NCBI GenBank assembly: GCA_903892315.1
Contig: CAITHY010000046.1
Span: 8,250-72,249, forward strand
Origin: an uncultured beta proteobacterium
Lineage (GTDB): Bacteria; Pseudomonadota; Gammaproteobacteria; Burkholderiales; Burkholderiaceae
Direction of reading: 5' to 3'
DNA length: 64,000 bases
The notes beneath the pieces are model-generated. The model was not told the origin of the DNA. It was given only the letters and a program-made list of their open reading frames with translations, and made no database searches. Of this stretch, positions 59,922 to 64,000 are shown piece by piece. The translations under genes were made by a program, and so were the position numbers. How positions within the stretch are numbered: position 1 is the stretch's first letter; every line of letters begins with the position of its first letter.

Positions 59922-61103
59922 ATGAACATTCGTCATCACATTTTTGCAGTAGCCGCTGCTGCAATGCTTACAACCGGTGCTTATGCTGCCGATATTAAAG
60001 TAGGCGTTATTGGTCCTTTCACAGGCGGTTCGTCTTCAATGGGTGTGAGTATGCGCGATGGCGTGCGATTGGCGACTAAAGAAATTAATGCCGCTGGCGG
60101 TATTAACGGCAACAAGCTTGTTTTGGTTGAGCGCGATGATGAAGCAAAGAATGAGCGTGGCGTTCAAATCGCCCAGGAATTTATCAATAACGAGAAAGTG
60201 ATTGCTACGCTTGGATATATTAATACCGGCGTGGCTTTGGCTTCCCAGCGTTTCTTCCAAGAGGCAAAGATTCCCGTCATTAATAACGTGGCTACTGGTA
60301 CTTTAATTACCCACCAATTTCCGAATGCGCCTGAAAACTACGTTTTCCGCACATCGGCTGCCGATGATATTCAAGCGCCGATGATTGCTAAAGAAGCAGT
60401 AGAAAAACGTGGTTTGAAGAAGGTGGCAATTTTGGCCGACTCTACAAACTACGGTCAGCTCGGTCGTGAGGACTTGGAAAAGGCCCTTAAGAAATACGGC
60501 GTAACTCCTGTAGCCGAGGAGAAGTTCAATATTGGTGATGTCGATATGACTGCTCAGTTGCTCAAAGCTAAGAATGCTGGCGCTGAAGTTATTTTGACTT
60601 ACGCAATCGGACCTGAGTTGGCACAAATTGCTAACGGTATGGCGAAGTTGGGTTGGAAGAAGCCCATGATCGGTAGCTGGACCTTATCGATGGCAAGCTT
60701 TATTGATACTGCCGGTAAGAACGGCAATGGCGCTACGATGCCAGAGACTTTCATTCAAGTGGGCAACACTCCCAAACGCAAGGCGTTTATTGATGCTTAC
60801 CTCAAGGAGTTCAAGCCAAAGAACGGCATCATCGCCTCACCAGTGTCTGCTGCTCAAGGATATGACTCTGTTTATTTATTGGCAGCCGCAATCAAGCAAG
60901 CGGGTGGTACAGATGGACCTAAAATCTTGGCTGCTTTACAGAGCTTAAATGCTCCTTTAGAGGGAGTAGTTGCCACCTACAACAAACCTTATTCTCAAGC
61001 TGACCACGAAGCCATTACAGAAAAAGAAGTGGTGATGGGCGTGGTTGAGAATGGTCGCGTTGAATTCTTGAATGCTGAGGACGCTACAGCGAAAAAGAAG
61101 TAA
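59922..61103 (+). CDS. livK: branched-chain amino acid-type ABC transporter substrate-binding protein
   Basis: 393 residues. A signal peptide (AVAAAAMLTTGAYA) precedes IKVGVIGPFTGGSSSMGVSM, the N-terminal signature of the LivJ/LivK/UrtA fold, and two periplasmic lobes follow (YVFRTSAADDIQAPM, AAQGYDSVYLLAAAI). It captures Leu/Ile/Val or a related amide or aromatic acid and delivers it to the LivHM permease. GGAGACTTT precedes the ATG. A strong hairpin separates it from livH, as is common for abundant binding proteins. The real ligand may differ from amino acids. Confidence 0.9.
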   Translation: MNIRHHIFAVAAAAMLTTGAYAADIKVGVIGPFTGGSSSMGVSMRDGVRLATKEINAAGGINGNKLVLVERDDEAKNERGVQIAQEFINNEKVIATLGYINTGVALASQRFFQEAKIPVINNVATGTLITHQFPNAPENYVFRTSAADDIQAPMIAKEAVEKRGLKKVAILADSTNYGQLGREDLEKALKKYGVTPVAEEKFNIGDVDMTAQLLKAKNAGAEVILTYAIGPELAQIANGMAKLGWKKPMIGSWTLSMASFIDTAGKNGNGATMPETFIQVGNTPKRKAFIDAYLKEFKPKNGIIASPVSAAQGYDSVYLLAAAIKQAGGTDGPKILAALQSLNAPLEGVVATYNKPYSQADHEAITEKEVVMGVVENGRVEFLNAEDATAKKK

Positions 61104-61160
61104 TTTAAGTTCTAGCGCAGGCGATCTAAATAATTATTTTGCACTGCAGCATTAGATAAA

Positions 61161-61190
61161 GCAAAACGCCGCCCAGAAGCGGCGTTTTGC
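61161..61190 (+). terminator. strong hairpin (terminator or attenuator) between livK and livH
   Basis: GCAAAACGCCGC (61161-61172) and GCGGCGTTTTGC (61179-61190) form a perfect 12-bp stem with a 6-nt loop, 57 nt after the livK stop. The right arm contains TTTT. It likely stops a share of transcripts, giving more binding protein than permease. Confidence 0.85.
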
Positions 61191-61244
61191 TTACAATGTC
61201 GAATTAGTTAATAAACCAGTTTTTAGAATATTTAGGCCAATAAT

Positions 61245-62123
61245 ATGGACATGTTTGCACAAATCCTCTCGAGCGGCATTGCGGTGGGGATGATCTATGC
61301 GGTCATCGCTTTCGGCTTTCAGCTCACATTTGCCACATCCGGTACCTTGAACTTCGGTCAGGGTGAAGCGCTAATGTTGGGTGCTCTTGTAGGTTTAACT
61401 TGCGTAGATACTTTTGGCATGAACTACTGGGTAATGATTCCAGTCGTTTGCTTGTTTGGTATGTTGCAAGGTAGTTTCGTTGAGCTGATCGGCGTGCGTC
61501 CTGCAATCAAGATTAAATCTGAGTTTGGCTGGATTATGTCTACCATTGCTCTCGGTATTATTTTCAAGAACGTCGCTGAAAATATTTGGGGTCGTGATGC
61601 ATTGCCGTTTCCATCACCGTTGCCAATGGAGCCAATGAGTTTCTTGGGTGCAAATATTCTCCCAATGGAAATCTTGGTGGTCGTTGGTGCCTTAGTGATG
61701 ATGTTGTTGGTGGAATTCTTTAACCGCAAAACTATTTACGGTAAAGCGGTTGTTGCTACAGCAAACGATCGCGATGCTGCTGGCTTGATGGGTATTAATA
61801 CCAGCGTAGTCATTACCTTCTCTTATGCACTTTCTTCTTTAACTGCAGCGTTCGCAGGTGTATTGATTGCGCCATTAACCCTGACCGGCGCAACCATGGG
61901 TGGCGCTTTAGGCTTAAAGGCTTTTGCCGTAGCGATTATTGGCGGCTTATCTAGCGGCCTCGGCATTATTGTTGGCGGCTTGATTCTCGGTATTGTAGAA
62001 ACCGCAACCGGTTTTTATATCTCTACTGGTTACAAAGATGTCCCGGGTTTGATTTTGTTATTGCTCGTGTTGGCGTACAAACCATCTGGTCTCTTCGGCA
62101 AATCTGCGATTAAGAAAGTTTAA
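61245..62123 (+). CDS. livH: branched-chain amino acid-type ABC transporter permease LivH
   Basis: 292 residues with about eight helices. GMIYAVIAFGFQLTFATSGTLNFGQGE is the family landmark (N-terminal loop with FGQGE), and AVAIIGGLSSGLGIIVGGL near the C-terminus is the EAA-like coupling region. It forms the inner-membrane channel with LivM. The last A of its TAA is the first base of the next ATG (TAATG at 62121-62125), so it is translationally coupled to the livM-livG fusion. Confidence 0.92.
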   Translation: MDMFAQILSSGIAVGMIYAVIAFGFQLTFATSGTLNFGQGEALMLGALVGLTCVDTFGMNYWVMIPVVCLFGMLQGSFVELIGVRPAIKIKSEFGWIMSTIALGIIFKNVAENIWGRDALPFPSPLPMEPMSFLGANILPMEILVVVGALVMMLLVEFFNRKTIYGKAVVATANDRDAAGLMGINTSVVITFSYALSSLTAAFAGVLIAPLTLTGATMGGALGLKAFAVAIIGGLSSGLGIIVGGLILGIVETATGFYISTGYKDVPGLILLLLVLAYKPSGLFGKSAIKKV

Positions 62124-64000
62124 TGATGAAATTGAAGTCTCTATTACCTATATTGATTGCGATTGCGGGCCTGATTTGTTTGCCCCTCTTTATTCATAAC
62201 CCTTACTACATTCACTTAGTTGAAACGATTCTGATCTACACCATTTTGTTATATGGTTTGGATATCGTTGTAGGTTATGTTGGTCAGGTTTCTTTGGGGC
62301 ATGCAGCCTTATTTGGAATTGGCTCGTATACCGCTGGTGTTTTATATTTCCACTTTGGTATGCCAATCTGGGTCAATATTCCGGCTGCCATTATTGTTAC
62401 CGCGATCTTTGGTGGAATCCTGGCGTTACCAGCCTTGAAAGTCATTGGCCCTTATTTAGCGATGGTGACTTTAGCGTTCGGTACGATTGCACAAATTCTG
62501 ATTAATGAGATGACTTGGTTGACTGAAGGTCCTTTGGGCATCAAGATTCCAAAACCAGAGTTAATGGGTGTGCCAATGACTAAGGCGGAGTACTTCTGGT
62601 TAGTTTCCGCAGTCTTGATTATTTCTCTGATCGTAGTAGATCGTTTTGTGAAGTCCCAAATTGGCCGCGCATTTGAAGCATTGCGTGATAGCCCAATTGC
62701 TTGTGATTGTATGGGGGTATCCGTATATCGCTTTAAGGTGATCGCATTTGTGATTAGTGCAGGCTTTGCTGGTTTGGCTGGTTGCTTATACGCTTACTCG
62801 GAGCAATACATTTCACCAAACACCTATAACAACGAACTAGCGGTTCTCTTCTTGCTCGGCATCATTATGGGTGGACGTAAGTCACGCCTTGGTGCAGTAA
62901 TTGGTGCGGCCATCATCGTCTTATTGCCAAAACTCTTAGATGACATCAATCTATTCCGTATCGTAGCTTCGGTTATTGCAATCGTGGTAGTGGTGGGTGC
63001 TGGTATGGCTCTATCTAAGAAGATAACCACCTTGAAACGAGTAGCTCTTCCTATCATTGGTGTAGTGGGCTTAGCAGCATTTTCATTTTGGTTGAATAGC
63101 ATTTCTGACTGGCGCCTCAGTATTTTTGGCTTCATGATTTTGCTAGTGGTGTATTACTTGCAAAGCGGTATCGTTGGTTTTGCCAAAAGCTTCTACCAAG
63201 CGATGGTTGGCAAGGTTAAAACTACTCGTGGTGGTGATGCTGAAGCGCTGGATGATTCCGTTAGCTTCATTAGTACTGTTGCCAATCAAAATACGGGTGC
63301 TGAACTCCTGAAGGTCGACTCTGTATTAATGCAGTTTGGTGGCCTAAAGGCATTGAATAATGTTGATCTCAGCATCAAGCGTGGCACTATTCATGGTCTG
63401 ATTGGTCCTAACGGATCTGGCAAGAGCACGATGATGAACGTGTTGACTGGTATTTATGTGCCTACAGCTGGTAACGTGTTGTACGCAGGTGAAAGTGTTG
63501 TCGGTAAGACTTCCTCCGATATCGCCCTGTCTGGTATCGCACGTACCTTCCAAAACGTTCAGCTCTTCGGTGAAATGACTGCCATCCAAAATATTTTGGT
63601 TGGCTTGCATCACACCTTTAAGTCAAATATGGTGGAAATTGCTTTGCATTTGCCACGTTACAAAAAAGAAGAAGCTGAAGCACATGCTCGTGCAATGGCA
63701 TTGCTCAAGTTCGTTGGCTTAGATGACTTGGCGAATGAAGAAGCGCGTAACTTGCCATACGGTAAGCAACGCTTGTTGGAGATTGCTCGTGCCTTGGCAT
63801 TAGACCCTGAGTTGCTCTTGTTAGATGAGCCAGCTGCAGGTTTGACAGCTCCTGATATTAAAGAGCTCTTGCGCATTATTCGTAAGATCCGCGATAGCGG
63901 TATTACCTTCATCCTGATTGAGCATCACATGGATGTGGTGATGTCAGTTTGCGATACCGTTTCTGTATTGGACTTCGGTCAGAAGATTGCAGAAGGTAAA
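62123..64000 (+). CDS. livM: fused LivM permease and LivG ATPase, truncated by window end
   Basis: An open frame of 626 codons from the ATG at 62123 (or 62126) to the window edge. Residues 1 to ~345 are the LivM permease with IVVGYVGQVSLGHAALFGIG and the coupling segment LLGIIMGGRKSRLGAVIGA. A ~45-residue linker leads into a LivG-type ATPase: Walker A GPNGSGKST (~431-439), LPYGKQRLLEIARAL in the signature position and Walker B LLLLDEP, then the switch His in IEHHMDV. I checked the frame codon by codon: no stop lies between the domains. Such fusions are known in proteobacteria. The final residues are beyond the edge. Confidence 0.9.
   Translation, partial: MMKLKSLLPILIAIAGLICLPLFIHNPYYIHLVETILIYTILLYGLDIVVGYVGQVSLGHAALFGIGSYTAGVLYFHFGMPIWVNIPAAIIVTAIFGGILALPALKVIGPYLAMVTLAFGTIAQILINEMTWLTEGPLGIKIPKPELMGVPMTKAEYFWLVSAVLIISLIVVDRFVKSQIGRAFEALRDSPIACDCMGVSVYRFKVIAFVISAGFAGLAGCLYAYSEQYISPNTYNNELAVLFLLGIIMGGRKSRLGAVIGAAIIVLLPKLLDDINLFRIVASVIAIVVVVGAGMALSKKITTLKRVALPIIGVVGLAAFSFWLNSISDWRLSIFGFMILLVVYYLQSGIVGFAKSFYQAMVGKVKTTRGGDAEALDDSVSFISTVANQNTGAELLKVDSVLMQFGGLKALNNVDLSIKRGTIHGLIGPNGSGKSTMMNVLTGIYVPTAGNVLYAGESVVGKTSSDIALSGIARTFQNVQLFGEMTAIQNILVGLHHTFKSNMVEIALHLPRYKKEEAEAHARAMALLKFVGLDDLANEEARNLPYGKQRLLEIARALALDPELLLLDEPAAGLTAPDIKELLRIIRKIRDSGITFILIEHHMDVVMSVCDTVSVLDFGQKIAEGK

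Noticed and set aside
1..64000. CRISPR arrays, tRNA or rRNA genes, insertion sequences, prophage or integrase genes
   Set aside because: Looked for on both strands; no regularly spaced repeats, RNA gene signatures, transposase or integrase frames were found.

Overview
The window reads as chromosomal DNA of a free-living, moderately A+T-rich betaproteobacterium of the Burkholderiales, most like the freshwater genus Polynucleobacter. This is an inference from gene content: a CysI/DUF934/CobA sulfite-reduction set, a Bug-type tricarboxylate-receptor protein, DarP, Liv transporter genes, tight gene packing and frequent 1-11 bp gene overlaps. No RNA gene, insertion sequence, prophage or CRISPR array is visible, and no gene-free stretch reaches 300 bases.

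Positions 1 to about 40.75 kb form one large surface-polysaccharide (O-antigen/capsule-like) locus made of several short operons on both strands. It contains: a PglK/MsbA-like ABC exporter (150-1961) behind a truncated acyltransferase at the left edge; glycosyltransferases of families GT2, GT4 and TcdA/B-like type; at least six large polytopic membrane proteins of GT-C or related type; two GtrB-like polyprenyl-phosphate glycosyltransferases; two paralogous epimerases, a PglC-like phosphoglycosyl transferase and a CapD/WbpM-like dehydratase (20391-23862); an SxtJ / DUF5989 / carbamoyltransferase / SGNH-like cassette (29710-33373); and a Wzm/Wzt export operon with a methyltransferase and a tandem-domain mannosyltransferase-like protein (33348-40740). 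Embedded in it is a less familiar enzyme set: a class II aldolase, a tandem-duplicated nucleotidyltransferase, a uridine-kinase-like domain fused to a membrane protein, a HAD phosphatase and a small phosphodiesterase-like protein. Together these look like a route to an unusual activated sugar or head group. Four of the membrane proteins end in the same C-terminal module (W-x-W-S/T-D near its start, G-I-G-L near its end). The working model is cytoplasmic assembly and ABC export of a polymer, with further decoration on the periplasmic side by GT-C enzymes fed by GtrB-like proteins.

From 40.95 to 45.5 kb lie a ChaA-type cation/proton antiporter and the siroheme/sulfite-reduction block (cbiX, cobA, DUF934, cysI), whose promoter region carries a perfect 12-bp inverted repeat. 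From 45.7 to 59.8 kb are accessory metabolic genes: a beta-lactamase-like serine hydrolase, an amidohydrolase with a Bug receptor, an enol-lactonase-like hydrolase, HdeD, a TonB-dependent receptor, a sorbosone-dehydrogenase-like protein with a diheme cytochrome c, an acyltransferase, DarP, a GMC oxidoreductase and an EamA exporter. From 59.9 kb to the right edge is a branched-chain amino acid (or amide) ABC transporter, livK, livH and a fused livM-livG gene that runs off the window.
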